DNA of 64,000 nucleotides from positions 124,001-188,000 of the forward strand of contig NZ_JACZFQ010000006.1 in the NCBI RefSeq assembly GCF_014904755.1. Reading direction: 5' to 3'. Below the pieces are notes generated by a model. The model did not search any database and had not been told where the DNA came from. It saw only the letters and a program-made list of their open reading frames with translations. Shown here one piece after another: positions 25,591 through 33,278 of this stretch; the first letter of the stretch is position 1; each line of letters starts with the position of its first letter. Position numbers and translations under genes: made by a program. Origin of the DNA: Neoluteolibacter marinus (lineage in GTDB: Bacteria > Verrucomicrobiota > Verrucomicrobiia > Verrucomicrobiales > Akkermansiaceae).

Positions 25591-27231
25591 TCAGCGCAGG
25601 AGGTTCTCGATGACGGTGTTCTCGAGCTTTTCGTTGAGCCAGGCTGCGAAGGCCGTGGTCTTCTGGGAAGAGGTCAGGGCGGTGAGCGTCTGCTCGACCC
25701 TGCTGTCACGGGCCGGGTCCTTGACCAGCTCGCGCTTCTCGACAAACACCAGCAGGGCGCCGTCGGGGCGGAGCACCGGGTCGGCGAGCGATCCGGGGGC
25801 GACCATGGAGGCGGTGTCAAAAAGGATGGCGGTGTCCGCCTCGCCGTCGAGCTGGTCGGTTCTTTTGAAGGGACCATGGGACTTGACCTCGAGCCCGAGC
25901 TCCTTGGCCGCGTCGGCGAAGGTTTTGCCGCCTGTCACGGCCTCACGGATCTTTGCGGTTTTTTCGTCGGCGTCGGTCTTGAGCGCTTCGGCGGACTTCT
26001 CGCTGATGTAGTCGGCTTTCACCAGATCCTTGGCCTCGTCGAAGGTCTTCGTGCGGGCTTCCTCGATCTCGTCGAGCCGGGCGATGAGATAGCCGCCATC
26101 CGCCACCGGGACAGCGTCGGTGAACTTGGCCAGGGGCTGTTCGCTCTCAAGGACGAGCTGGAACAGCAGGTCCGCCACCGGGGTGGGGTCGGTCGCGGAG
26201 TTCTTGTTGATGGAGAGAGCTGCCGGGACGGCCGAGCGGGGGAAGAGTTCGGTGGTGGTGATCTCCCACTTGTTTTCGCCGGCGAGGCTCTCGAATGCCG
26301 CACCTTCGCTGCTGTCGAGTTCGCTGAGGAAGGCGTCGACCAGGTCGGCGAACTTCCCGTCGATCTCCTTCTTTTCTCCGGCGAGTTTGGCGTCGGCGAT
26401 GTCCTTCTTATTCTTCGCCTCCTCGGCTTCCGCCTTCTTGTCTTCCTCGGTGACCGCCTGGGGGAGCGTGGCTTCCTCTTTTTCGGGCTCCGGGTAAACC
26501 GGTTTGGCAATGAAGTAGGTCACCTTGATCTTGCGATCGGTTTGGTACTTGTCCTTGGTGGTCTCCCAGGCCGCGAGGAGTTCCTCGTCGGTGGGTTGGA
26601 TCTCCTCCTTGAATTTTTCGAGCGAGGTGCGGGCGAACTGGATGGTGACCTGTTGATCGTTGCTGGCGACCTGATCCGCGGCGGTCGTCCGGTCCGCGGC
26701 GAGGCCGCCGCCGATGATTTCTTCCAATTTGGCGGAGGCGATGTTGTCGCGGACGAGCTCGAGCACGTCGGATTCGGTCATGCCGAGGCGGCCGATACCT
26801 TGGGTCACCAAGAGATTGTACCTCGCTTGATCGTATTGCCTTGTGGTGTTGTCCTGAAAGGCCGGCATCGCCTTGAGTGCCGCGGTGACTTCCTCGTCGG
26901 ACGGGTGGACGCCGAACTCTTCCCGAGCTTGCTTGAGGAACAGATGGTTGGCGAAGAAGCGCTGGTTGGTCTCGTCACCTTCCGGACCGAAGCCGCCGAG
27001 TTTTGAGACGAATTGGTAGAGCCCGAGCTCCATCGCGAGCCTGATGGTGGCGGAGCTACCTTTCTGGAATTCGGTATAAGTATAGGTCCGCCCGTCGATC
27101 TTGACGGCGGGGGGATCGCCCGGATTTCCCTGTCCCGCGCTGGAGCCGTTGCCGAAAAAGGCGAGACCAACAAAGAGAAGCGCGACCACAAAAATAATCA
27201 GGCCGGTGTATTTGCGAAGGTTTTCGATCAT
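25591..27231 (-). CDS. PpiD/SurA-like membrane-anchored periplasmic chaperone
   Basis: 546 residues. A PpiD-type start, MIENLRKYTGLIIFVVALLFVGLAFFGNG, gives one N-terminal transmembrane anchor (about 10-27). The large periplasmic part begins with VKIDGRTYTYTEFQK and a SurA_N-like helical domain with ESDVLELVRDNIASAKLEEII (about residues 150-175). A charged segment around residues 255-310 (EEDKKAEAEEAKNKKD) is unusual. A parvulin domain is not convincing: the region GGKTFADAAKELGLEVKSHGPF has the right position but not the full motif. It probably chaperones exported or outer-membrane proteins at the inner membrane. First gene of the minus-strand operon. Confidence 0.82.
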   Translation of the reverse strand: MIENLRKYTGLIIFVVALLFVGLAFFGNGSSAGQGNPGDPPAVKIDGRTYTYTEFQKGSSATIRLAMELGLYQFVSKLGGFGPEGDETNQRFFANHLFLKQAREEFGVHPSDEEVTAALKAMPAFQDNTTRQYDQARYNLLVTQGIGRLGMTESDVLELVRDNIASAKLEEIIGGGLAADRTTAADQVASNDQQVTIQFARTSLEKFKEEIQPTDEELLAAWETTKDKYQTDRKIKVTYFIAKPVYPEPEKEEATLPQAVTEEDKKAEAEEAKNKKDIADAKLAGEKKEIDGKFADLVDAFLSELDSSEGAAFESLAGENKWEITTTELFPRSAVPAALSINKNSATDPTPVADLLFQLVLESEQPLAKFTDAVPVADGGYLIARLDEIEEARTKTFDEAKDLVKADYISEKSAEALKTDADEKTAKIREAVTGGKTFADAAKELGLEVKSHGPFKRTDQLDGEADTAILFDTASMVAPGSLADPVLRPDGALLVFVEKRELVKDPARDSRVEQTLTALTSSQKTTAFAAWLNEKLENTVIENLLR

Positions 27232-27269
27232 GAACGCTTGGTGCTGGGATGTCCCCGGCGGGGCGCGGA

Positions 27270-27298
27270 AGTAAAGGGAGCCACCGGTTGGGCTTCAA
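27270..27298 (-). promoter_or_regulatory. Candidate promoter of the chaperone-metG-ruvX operon
   Basis: On the minus strand TTGAAG (27298-27293) and TTTACT (27275-27270) match 4 of 6 bases each of the -35 and -10 consensus with an ideal 17-nt spacer. Transcription would begin near 27263, about 30 nt before the chaperone start at 27231 and downstream of the intrinsic terminator at 27336-27373. Confidence 0.35.
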
Positions 27299-27335
27299 CC
27301 CTTATTCGCGGTCGGACCAAGTCGGACCTGAGGGC

Positions 27336-27373
27336 AAAAAAGAGCCGCCGGGGAGCACCCACTCCCCGACGGC
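27336..27373 (-). terminator. Intrinsic terminator on the minus strand
   Basis: GCCGCCGGGGAG (27344-27355) and CTCCCCGACGGC (27362-27373) make a 12-bp stem with a 6-nt loop. The single mismatch on the plus strand becomes a G-U pair on the minus strand, and there the stem is followed by CTCTTTTTT (27344-27336). Orientation is therefore clearly minus. Confidence 0.8.
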
Positions 27374-27473
27374 CAAGTTCGTCAACCACCACCGCCCTCG
27401 AAAACGAAAAACGGTAGGAGCTGACAACTGCTGTTCACCCTTACATGAAAACTGCACTTGCGCACGGTTTTCA
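27336..27473 (-). ncRNA. Possible small structured RNA or leader ending at an intrinsic terminator
   Basis: No gene on the minus strand explains the terminator at 27336-27373, so an independent transcript is likely. Upstream of it, GAAAAC (27467-27472) and GTTTTC (27447-27452, plus-strand GAAAAC) form the base of a 26-nt hairpin with a GCAA tetraloop on the minus strand. About 8 nt further upstream is the palindrome CTGACCGGGTCAG (27481-27493), operator-like. The 5' end is undefined and no family is recognised; SRP RNA, tmRNA and RNase P signatures are absent. A very short peptide gene is the alternative. Confidence 0.3.
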
Positions 27474-27585
27474 GAGTGTTCTGACCGGGTCAGGGGGGAA
27501 TCGTTCAAAATGTTCTGATCTTTTTTCGTCATCCCGCCGGAAAGTGATCTTGCCGGTCCCGTGGCAACGGGGCATCGCTGCCCGG

Positions 27586-28917
27586 GTGACAGGACACGAG
27601 ATTCGCGAGGCACTGGAGTCCGCCGGGGTGATGCCGAGCCGCCAGTTGGGGCAAAATTTCCTCTGCGACCCGAACATGGCGCGTTGGATCACCGATCAGC
27701 TCGATCCGCAGCCGGGAGACACGATTGTCGAGGTTGGGCCGGGAACAGGGGCCTTGACCGGCCATTTGCTCGGCCGGGTGAAGCGAATCGTGCTGGTCGA
27801 GTTCGACTCCAGGCTGGCCGCCTGGTTGAAATCGCGGTTCGCCGGGGAGCCCGCGGTGGAAGTCCACCACGCGGATGGCGCGAAATTCGACGTTCGCCCG
27901 TTGTTCCGGCAAGCGCCGGTCAAGTTCCTGGGGAATCTTCCCTATTCGTCGGGTGGAGCGATCCTGAGGAATTTCCTGTCACGGCCCCACCCGTTCGAGC
28001 GGGCGGTGATCATGCTCCAGAAGGAGGTGATCGATCGCCTCGCGGCGGTGCCCCGCACCAAGGCCTACGGGGTGCTGACCCTGCGTGTTCAAAGCGAGTG
28101 GACGGTCAAACCGCTGCGGACCGTGCCGCCCGAGGCGTTCCATCCGCGTCCCCAGATCGATTCTTCGGTCGCCCTGCTGCTGCCTCGGGGCACTTCCTTG
28201 CCTGCCTTTGACGCGCGCCGCTTCGATGAATTGATCCGCCGGGGTTTCGCGCAGCGCCGCAAGCAGATGGGCAAACACATGCCGCCTGAGCCCGCCTGGG
28301 AGCAAGTCTGCGGGACGCTCGGGCTCTCCGTGTCGGCCCGGGCGGAAGAATTGAAGCTGGAGCAGTGGGTCGAATTGGCGCGAATTTACGATCTGCATCC
28401 GCTGAAGGACATTCCCCAAAAGGGCGACGAGGTCTTCGATGTGGTGGACGAGGCCGACGATGTGGTTGGCCAGGCGACCCGGCGGGAGGTCCACGAGAAC
28501 AAGCTGCTGCACCGCGCGGTCCACGTTTTCGTCGTCAACCGGCACGGTGAACTGCTGCTTCAGAAACGCTCGCGATTCAAGGATCTGCACCCGGGCGTCT
28601 GGGATTCCAGTGCCGCCGGGCATCTCGATTGTGGTGAGGGCTACGAGCCTGCGGCCATCCGGGAACTTGAGGAGGAAATGGGGATTGTCGGCGCCGAGGT
28701 CGAGGAGGTGGGCCGGATCGGCGCGCGTCCGGAGACCGGCTGGGAGCATGTCCGCTTGTTCCTGGTCCGGTGGGACGGCGTGCCGCGATTCCCGCGCTCC
28801 GAAGTCGAATCGACCCTCTGGATGAAGCCGGACGAGCTGGAGGCGTGGATCGCCGAACGTCCGGAAGATTTCGCCAGCGGATTCTTGGAATGCTGGAAAT
28901 TAGCAAGAGGAAAATAG
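27586..28917 (+). CDS. rsmA: Fusion of 16S rRNA dimethyladenosine transferase (RsmA/KsgA) and a Nudix hydrolase
   Basis: 443 residues from GTG 27586 (VTGHEIREALESAGVMPSRQLGQNFL); upstream open frame to 27445 lacks homology-like sequence. Residues 1-271 are RsmA: GQNFL (22-26), SAM-binding VEVGPGTGALT (48-58), acidic Glu72 region and the catalytic NLPYS (117-121). It would dimethylate the two adenines in helix 45 of 16S rRNA. Residues 279-443 are a complete Nudix domain with a perfect box (Gx5Ex7REUxEExGU, GHLDCGEGYEPAAIRELEEE at 345-364 and onward). The LLHRAVHVFV context resembles YfcD/Idi-type Nudix proteins. One continuous frame with no internal stop makes this a genuine two-domain polypeptide. 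Confidence 0.92.
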   Translation: MTGHEIREALESAGVMPSRQLGQNFLCDPNMARWITDQLDPQPGDTIVEVGPGTGALTGHLLGRVKRIVLVEFDSRLAAWLKSRFAGEPAVEVHHADGAKFDVRPLFRQAPVKFLGNLPYSSGGAILRNFLSRPHPFERAVIMLQKEVIDRLAAVPRTKAYGVLTLRVQSEWTVKPLRTVPPEAFHPRPQIDSSVALLLPRGTSLPAFDARRFDELIRRGFAQRRKQMGKHMPPEPAWEQVCGTLGLSVSARAEELKLEQWVELARIYDLHPLKDIPQKGDEVFDVVDEADDVVGQATRREVHENKLLHRAVHVFVVNRHGELLLQKRSRFKDLHPGVWDSSAAGHLDCGEGYEPAAIRELEEEMGIVGAEVEEVGRIGARPETGWEHVRLFLVRWDGVPRFPRSEVESTLWMKPDELEAWIAERPEDFASGFLECWKLARGK

Positions 28918-28948
28918 TCCGGGATCCCTGAAAGTTTTTAGAATGTGC

Positions 28949-28976
28949 TTGTTTTGAAGGGTGAAAGTCTTATTTT
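28949..28976 (+). promoter_or_regulatory. Possible promoter of the prepilin-TonB gene group
   Basis: TTGTTT (28949-28954), a 16-nt spacer and TATTTT (28971-28976) lie in a locally AT-rich patch between the fusion gene and the prepilin gene at 29028. Each hexamer matches 4 of 6 consensus bases. Confidence 0.3.
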
Positions 28977-29027
28977 CCACGGGCTGTCCCACAGTAGCAC
29001 CTCCCACAATGCTAACTTGTCCCGAAC

Positions 29028-29471
29028 ATGAAACTTGCCACCCTCGACACGCGAGGCCGGACCAGCCACCGGCATCGCTTTCCTCGGAAACTTGATGCCC
29101 GCGGTCTGACACTCCTCGAGCTCACCGTGGTGATCCTGGTCATGCTGACCTTGGTTGCCGTATTGTTTATCGGCGCGAATGCATGGAAGAACGGCTCCGA
29201 CCGGGTCCTGTGCATCATCAATCTCCAGAATGTCCAGAAGGGCGTGAGGAGCTTCGCCAATCTCAATGGTTATGAAGCGGGTGCGACGGTCGCCGGCTTG
29301 CAGAACCAGGTCATTGGACTCGGCCGCTTCGTGGAAGCCATGCCGATTTGCCCCGGTGATGGCGTCTACAGCTCGGGCGGCGACGTCATTCCCGATATCG
29401 GATCGCTTTATTTCAATTGCTCGCTTTCCGCCACCGGGGAGCATGAGCCGTTGAATGTGGACGACTGGTGA
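29028..29471 (+). CDS. Type IV prepilin-like (pseudopilin) protein
   Basis: 147 residues. A 26-residue basic leader precedes the prepilin peptidase site G|LTLLELTVVILVMLTLV (cut after Gly26), with the conserved Glu at +5 and a hydrophobic helix to about residue 50. A short C-terminal globular part (SDRVLCIINLQNVQKGVRSFAN, then two Cys) resembles the small pseudopilins that are numerous in Verrucomicrobia and Planctomycetes. It would be inserted in the inner membrane and processed by a PilD-like peptidase. No type II secretion or pilus gene is adjacent; the TonB-ExbBD group follows. Confidence 0.85.
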   Translation: MKLATLDTRGRTSHRHRFPRKLDARGLTLLELTVVILVMLTLVAVLFIGANAWKNGSDRVLCIINLQNVQKGVRSFANLNGYEAGATVAGLQNQVIGLGRFVEAMPICPGDGVYSSGGDVIPDIGSLYFNCSLSATGEHEPLNVDDW

Positions 29472-29534
29472 TCCCGTGGGATTTCCCGGATTGCAGGCCG
29501 GGGATTTTCAGTCGAGGGTCGCGGCCGTGTTCTC

Positions 29535-30680
29535 ATGAGAGCGGCCGGCACTCCCTTTGAAAGCCAAGCACGGATTTGGCTGCTGGCCTTTTGCGCATCG
29601 GCCGTGGTCAATGTGCTCGGTGTGGTGGTGCTTGGACTCTGGGTGCTGGCCAATGTGGAAGTGAAGTCGCCGGTTGAGAAAACCCCGGCGCAAGAGGTCG
29701 TCGCTTGGATCGTGCCGCTGCAGGAGGCGCGCGCGGCTACCGATCAGAGCGTTGTTGAGCCACCTGCGGAGAAGGCGCCGACATTTGCCCGGACGTCGCC
29801 GGATCAGGAAAAAAGTGCTGCGGAATCGCCCGACTTCATCGGCGAGCGGAATACCCGGGCCACCAGTGATTCGGTCGCCGAGGCCCAAAATCCCGATCAA
29901 CCCAATCAAAGGGGGCGGGAGCCGAAGTGGGAGGACGAGGTTGAAACGACGGAAAGCAATTATCAGGATGGTGATTTGTCGAACGACCGGGTGGCGCTGG
30001 CTGAAGCGCCTCCGACGGAGCCGACACCGCAATCGGCCGACACGGCGGAAAGATCACCGGCTGACCCCGCGATGCGGCAGCAGGGGGAGGTCGATGCGGA
30101 GTCGGAGCTACCTGAGGCCGCTCCCCCGAAAGAAAAGCTGGCGGAGGGGCCCGTCGCTGTCGACCGGATGGTAAAAGACATGGTGCCTGAAGAAGCGCCG
30201 AAGGCGACGCCTCCCCGGAGGAGGGTGGAAGGTGAGCTGGAACCTTCCGAAAAGCAGAAGCCCGAGGAACAGCCCAAGCAGCAGGTCGCGAAGGAAGCTC
30301 CCGGCTTCCGCGGCTTCCAGCAGAAGACCCGCTTGGTCGGGTCGCTCAGCCGGGTCGGTCGATCGGCTCTGAATGTGGAGGATTCGGTGCTCGGGCGATA
30401 TCACGCGGCGGTCAGCCGGGCCGTGGAACGGGAATGGCAGCGGAATTGTGTCCGCAACCGGGATTTCATCGTGCCGGGCCAGCTGACCTTGAGTTTTGTC
30501 CTCGATGCGTCGGGTAAAGTCCGCTCGAAGTACATCGTCGAGGTGTTCGGTGTCGGGGATATTCAAAAAGGTTTCACGCTCAACAGTATCCGCGATGCGG
30601 AGATTCCCGCGATGCCCGCCGATTTGAAGAAGCAGCTCGACGGCGAACCATTGGAACTCATTTACCGCTTCAACTTCTAG
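29535..30680 (+). CDS. TonB/TolA-like energy-transducing protein
   Basis: 381 residues. An N-terminal transmembrane helix (about 13-38, IWLLAFCASAVVNVLGVVVLGLW) is followed by a long low-complexity periplasmic linker rich in Pro, Glu, Ala and Lys (about 45-260), as in TonB and TolA. The C-terminal 95 residues (YHAAVSRAVEREWQRNC ... LTLSFVLDASGKVRSKYIVE) resemble the TonB C-terminal fold, with the EWQ helix and the FVLDASGKV strand pair. ExbB- and ExbD-like genes follow after 11 and 6 bp, so it is the third component of one proton-driven complex. The receptor it energises is not in the window. Confidence 0.8.
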   Translation: MRAAGTPFESQARIWLLAFCASAVVNVLGVVVLGLWVLANVEVKSPVEKTPAQEVVAWIVPLQEARAATDQSVVEPPAEKAPTFARTSPDQEKSAAESPDFIGERNTRATSDSVAEAQNPDQPNQRGREPKWEDEVETTESNYQDGDLSNDRVALAEAPPTEPTPQSADTAERSPADPAMRQQGEVDAESELPEAAPPKEKLAEGPVAVDRMVKDMVPEEAPKATPPRRRVEGELEPSEKQKPEEQPKQQVAKEAPGFRGFQQKTRLVGSLSRVGRSALNVEDSVLGRYHAAVSRAVEREWQRNCVRNRDFIVPGQLTLSFVLDASGKVRSKYIVEVFGVGDIQKGFTLNSIRDAEIPAMPADLKKQLDGEPLELIYRFNF

Positions 30681-30691
30681 ACCTCCTGCCA

Positions 30692-31375
30692 ATGTCAATC
30701 CCACCCCTCCTCGCCGACGCCGGGTCCACGAGCCTTCAGCAAGTTTGGCAATTCTTCTCCGAAGGCGGCTATTTCATGGCGCTGCTCGGGCTTTGTTCGT
30801 TGGTCGCCGTGACGGTGATTCTTTTCAAGCTTCTCTCCCTGCGGAAGGAGATGGTCATTCCTCCGGCACTGGCCGTCCAGGTCGAGGAGTTCGAGGCGCG
30901 GATGAAGCATGCCAGCGGGGAATCGGTACTGCGGGAGTTCGAACAGGGCCGCAGCACCCTGGCCCGGCTCTGCTCGCTCGCGGTGAAAAACCGGGACAAG
31001 TCGCAGGCGGAATTCACCGAAGCGGTGCAAGCCGCGGCGCGGGAAGAAATCGTGCACCTTCACGCGGGGATGACCGCCCTCGACGTGGTCATCACCGTTG
31101 CGCCCCTGCTTGGATTGCTTGGGACGGCCAGCGGGCTGGTGGTGGTTTTCGGGGGGCTGGGAGACTCCGCGGACTACAGCCGCATCGCGCTTGGTATCGG
31201 CCGCGCCCTGAACACCACGATCGTGGGGCTTGCCATCGCCGTCCCGGCGGTGGTCGCCCAAGGCTGGTTCCAACGGCGCATCGAAACCATGGCCGCCCGG
31301 TTGGAAGTGCTGCTTACCCGCTTGGCCCACGCCTTCGAAAGCCTTCCCGGGTCGAACCGGTCTCCCCAAGCCTGA
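30692..31375 (+). CDS. exbB: MotA/TolQ/ExbB proton-channel family protein
   Basis: 227 residues. The three membrane helices fall at about 22-45 (YFMALLGLCSLVAVTVILF), 130-155 (ITVAPLLGLLGTASGLVVVF) and 170-195 (LNTTIVGLAIAVPAVVAQGW). The signature APLLGLLGT and the GIGRALNTTIVGLAIAVPA stretch are diagnostic for ExbB/TolQ. With ExbD it forms the inner-membrane channel that uses the proton gradient to drive TonB or TolA. Between the TonB-like gene and exbD with very short gaps; same operon. Confidence 0.9.
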   Translation: MSIPPLLADAGSTSLQQVWQFFSEGGYFMALLGLCSLVAVTVILFKLLSLRKEMVIPPALAVQVEEFEARMKHASGESVLREFEQGRSTLARLCSLAVKNRDKSQAEFTEAVQAAAREEIVHLHAGMTALDVVITVAPLLGLLGTASGLVVVFGGLGDSADYSRIALGIGRALNTTIVGLAIAVPAVVAQGWFQRRIETMAARLEVLLTRLAHAFESLPGSNRSPQA

Positions 31376-31381
31376 GGTCCC

Positions 31382-31801
31382 ATGCGCTTCGACCGACCCG
31401 CCCGAGTGTCACGCGGGGTGCCGATCCTGCCGATGATCGACATCCTGTTCATCGTGCTGATTTTCTTGATTGTCTCAACCACCTTCAAAAAGCCCCGCAG
31501 CATCCTGCCGATCGAACTGCCGACGGTGCGCGAGATTGCCAGCAGCACGGCCGTTGACGAGCGTTCGGTGCTCACCGTCGACAAGGAGGGTCGCATTACC
31601 CTCGACGAGCTGGTGGTGCCCGATGCACAGCTGCTGGACGCCTACCTCAGCGCCTTCATCCGGGAGAATCCCGGCCGGAAGCTGGAACTGGAGGCGGACA
31701 AGGAGTTGTCGCTGGAGAAGTTGCTCACGGTATGGGACGCGTTGACCCGGGCCGGGATCCAGATTAAGGACGTGCCCGCCCGCATTCGCTTGCCCGAATG
31801 A
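31382..31801 (+). CDS. exbD: ExbD/TolR-family biopolymer transport protein
   Basis: 139 residues. The cytoplasmic start MRFDRPARVSRGVP leads to the single transmembrane helix LPMIDILFIVLIFLIVSTTF, carrying the conserved Asp (residue 21) that conducts protons in this family. The periplasmic domain contains LTVDKEGRITLDE and LELEADKELSLEKLLTVWDALTRAGI, as in TolR. It completes the TonB-ExbB-ExbD set. Six bp after exbB, and followed 15 bp later by def. Confidence 0.9.
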   Translation: MRFDRPARVSRGVPILPMIDILFIVLIFLIVSTTFKKPRSILPIELPTVREIASSTAVDERSVLTVDKEGRITLDELVVPDAQLLDAYLSAFIRENPGRKLELEADKELSLEKLLTVWDALTRAGIQIKDVPARIRLPE

Positions 31802-31816
31802 GCGGCGGTTCTACCA

Positions 31817-32365
31817 ATGATCCTCGAAATTGTTCAATACGGCCACCCGGTCCTGCGCGAGCGCTGCAAGACCGTCGACAAGGTGGATGACGATCTCCGC
31901 AAGCTGGTCGCCGACATGCTGGAGACCATGTACGATGCCAGCGGGGTCGGGCTTGCCGCTCCTCAGATCGGCGTGGCGCTGCGGCTTGCCGTGGTGGATG
32001 TCTCCCATGATCCGGAGTGCATCACCTTCCTGAAGGTGGGGGGCGAGGACGCCCCGCTCGAGTCGATCATGCCACTGGTTTTCATCAATCCGGAACTGGA
32101 GTTCACCGGTCCGAAGGAGCGGGACATGGAAGGTTGCCTGAGCATCCACGATGTCAGGGCCGAGGTCAGCCGGCCGTCTTCCCTCAAGGCGACGCTACCC
32201 CAGTTGGACGGAAGCGTGCTGGAGATCGAGACCGACGGGTTGCTGGCGCGGGCGATCCAGCACGAGACGGATCACCTGAACGGCGTGCTCTTCATCGACC
32301 GGGTTTCGCCGGCGACCAAGCTGAGCCTGAAGCGGAAATTGCGGCGTCTTGCAGCGGGTGGTTGA
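31817..32365 (+). CDS. def: Peptide deformylase
   Basis: 182 residues. Removes the N-formyl group from nascent proteins. All three metal-site motifs are intact: GVGLAAPQIG (43-52), EGCLS (105-109, metal ligand Cys107) and HETDH (149-153, His149 and His153 as ligands, Glu150 catalytic). There is a short insertion, FLKVGGEDAPLES (about 71-83), between strands. It sits immediately behind exbD, on the same strand. Confidence 0.96.
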   Translation: MILEIVQYGHPVLRERCKTVDKVDDDLRKLVADMLETMYDASGVGLAAPQIGVALRLAVVDVSHDPECITFLKVGGEDAPLESIMPLVFINPELEFTGPKERDMEGCLSIHDVRAEVSRPSSLKATLPQLDGSVLEIETDGLLARAIQHETDHLNGVLFIDRVSPATKLSLKRKLRRLAAGG

Positions 32366-32455
32366 CGGTTGGCGGGGATTGGGGACTCGACATTTCGGAT
32401 TTGTGAAGCTATTCAGTCCTCCGTCTCTCCCCACCATCTAACAACGTCCGATCCC

Positions 32456-33265
32456 ATGAACAGCAGCCGCGGTATTTTTGAACCCCAGGAAGGCTTCGCG
32501 CCCACTCCCGCTCCAAAGAGTCCATTTGCCGTCGATGACGACGCAGCGGCTACCAGCCCGTTTGCCATCGTCTCCGAGCCGGAATCGCCGTTCGCTTCGA
32601 TGAAGGACGAACAACCGGCACGTCCGGCATCGGACCCGGGCATGCCTGCCAAGCTTCCCGAGCGTCGTCCTGCTGCGGGTGAAGAGCCGGTTGCTGAATC
32701 CCGCTCGCCTTTTGCCGTTACCGGTTCGGACTCGACGAGGCCCGAGGCTTCGGCCACGTCACCCTTTGGCTCAACCCCGCCACCCGTTCCAGCCTCGGAC
32801 GCCCCGGCCTCGACGCCGTTTGGATTTGCCCAGGAGTCGGCACCTGCCAAGGCCGCGGAAGCTCCCGCGCCCGCGGCATCGCCGGCACCGGCTGCGGCAC
32901 GCAGCGAGGAGTCGGGCGGCTTCACGTCGGATTCCAGCTCGATCCGCCAGCTCGCCCTGCGCGCCATTTTCGGTGTCGATCGTGAACTGAGCGCTGAAGA
33001 GATCCTCCAGCGTGCGCGGAGCTTGGCGGGCATCCGCCACGTTGCCCGCGTGCCTGCTGCCGACAGCGGAACCATTGATGCCCTCAAGCGGGTTGTTGGT
33101 GGCCTCGGCTTCGGTTCGGGGCAGGTGAAGCTCGTTTGCGGCAATGTTCCGATCGAGTTCATCCGCGAGGGCGATGTGTTGCTTGCGGTGCAGAATGACG
33201 GCAGTTTCGCCCCCGGTGTCCGCGAGACCCTGATCATCGTGGCCCGCGAGCTCGGGAACCTCTGA
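32456..33265 (+). CDS. Protein with [ST]PF[AG] repeats and a Roadblock-like C-terminal domain
   Basis: 269 residues from ATG 32456. The first 165 residues are a disordered Pro/Ala/Ser-rich region with six scattered repeats of the motif [ST]PF[AG] (KSPFAV, TSPFAI, ESPFAS, RSPFAV, TSPFGS, STPFGF). The last 110 residues (from SIRQLALRAIFGV) are folded-looking, with EFIREGDVLLAVQNDGSFAPGVRETLIIVARELGNL. That end resembles a Roadblock/LC7 domain. Because an MglA-like small GTPase gene follows 13 bp later, a MglB-like partner is the best guess. The Roadblock assignment is inference by fold pattern only. Confidence 0.6.
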   Translation: MNSSRGIFEPQEGFAPTPAPKSPFAVDDDAAATSPFAIVSEPESPFASMKDEQPARPASDPGMPAKLPERRPAAGEEPVAESRSPFAVTGSDSTRPEASATSPFGSTPPPVPASDAPASTPFGFAQESAPAKAAEAPAPAASPAPAAARSEESGGFTSDSSSIRQLALRAIFGVDRELSAEEILQRARSLAGIRHVARVPAADSGTIDALKRVVGGLGFGSGQVKLVCGNVPIEFIREGDVLLAVQNDGSFAPGVRETLIIVARELGNL

Positions 33266-33278
33266 TTCCGCTCACCGC

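Noticed and set aside
27302-27613. Minus-strand open frame of 103 codons covering the orphan terminator.
   Set aside because: An intrinsic terminator lies within the frame and the protein has no recognisable pattern; a non-coding transcript explains the structure better. A small peptide gene cannot be fully excluded.
28915-28945. Possible terminator after the RsmA-Nudix gene (GGGATCCC then a T-rich stretch).
   Set aside because: GGGATCCC is an 8-nt palindrome with no loop, so it cannot form a usable hairpin.
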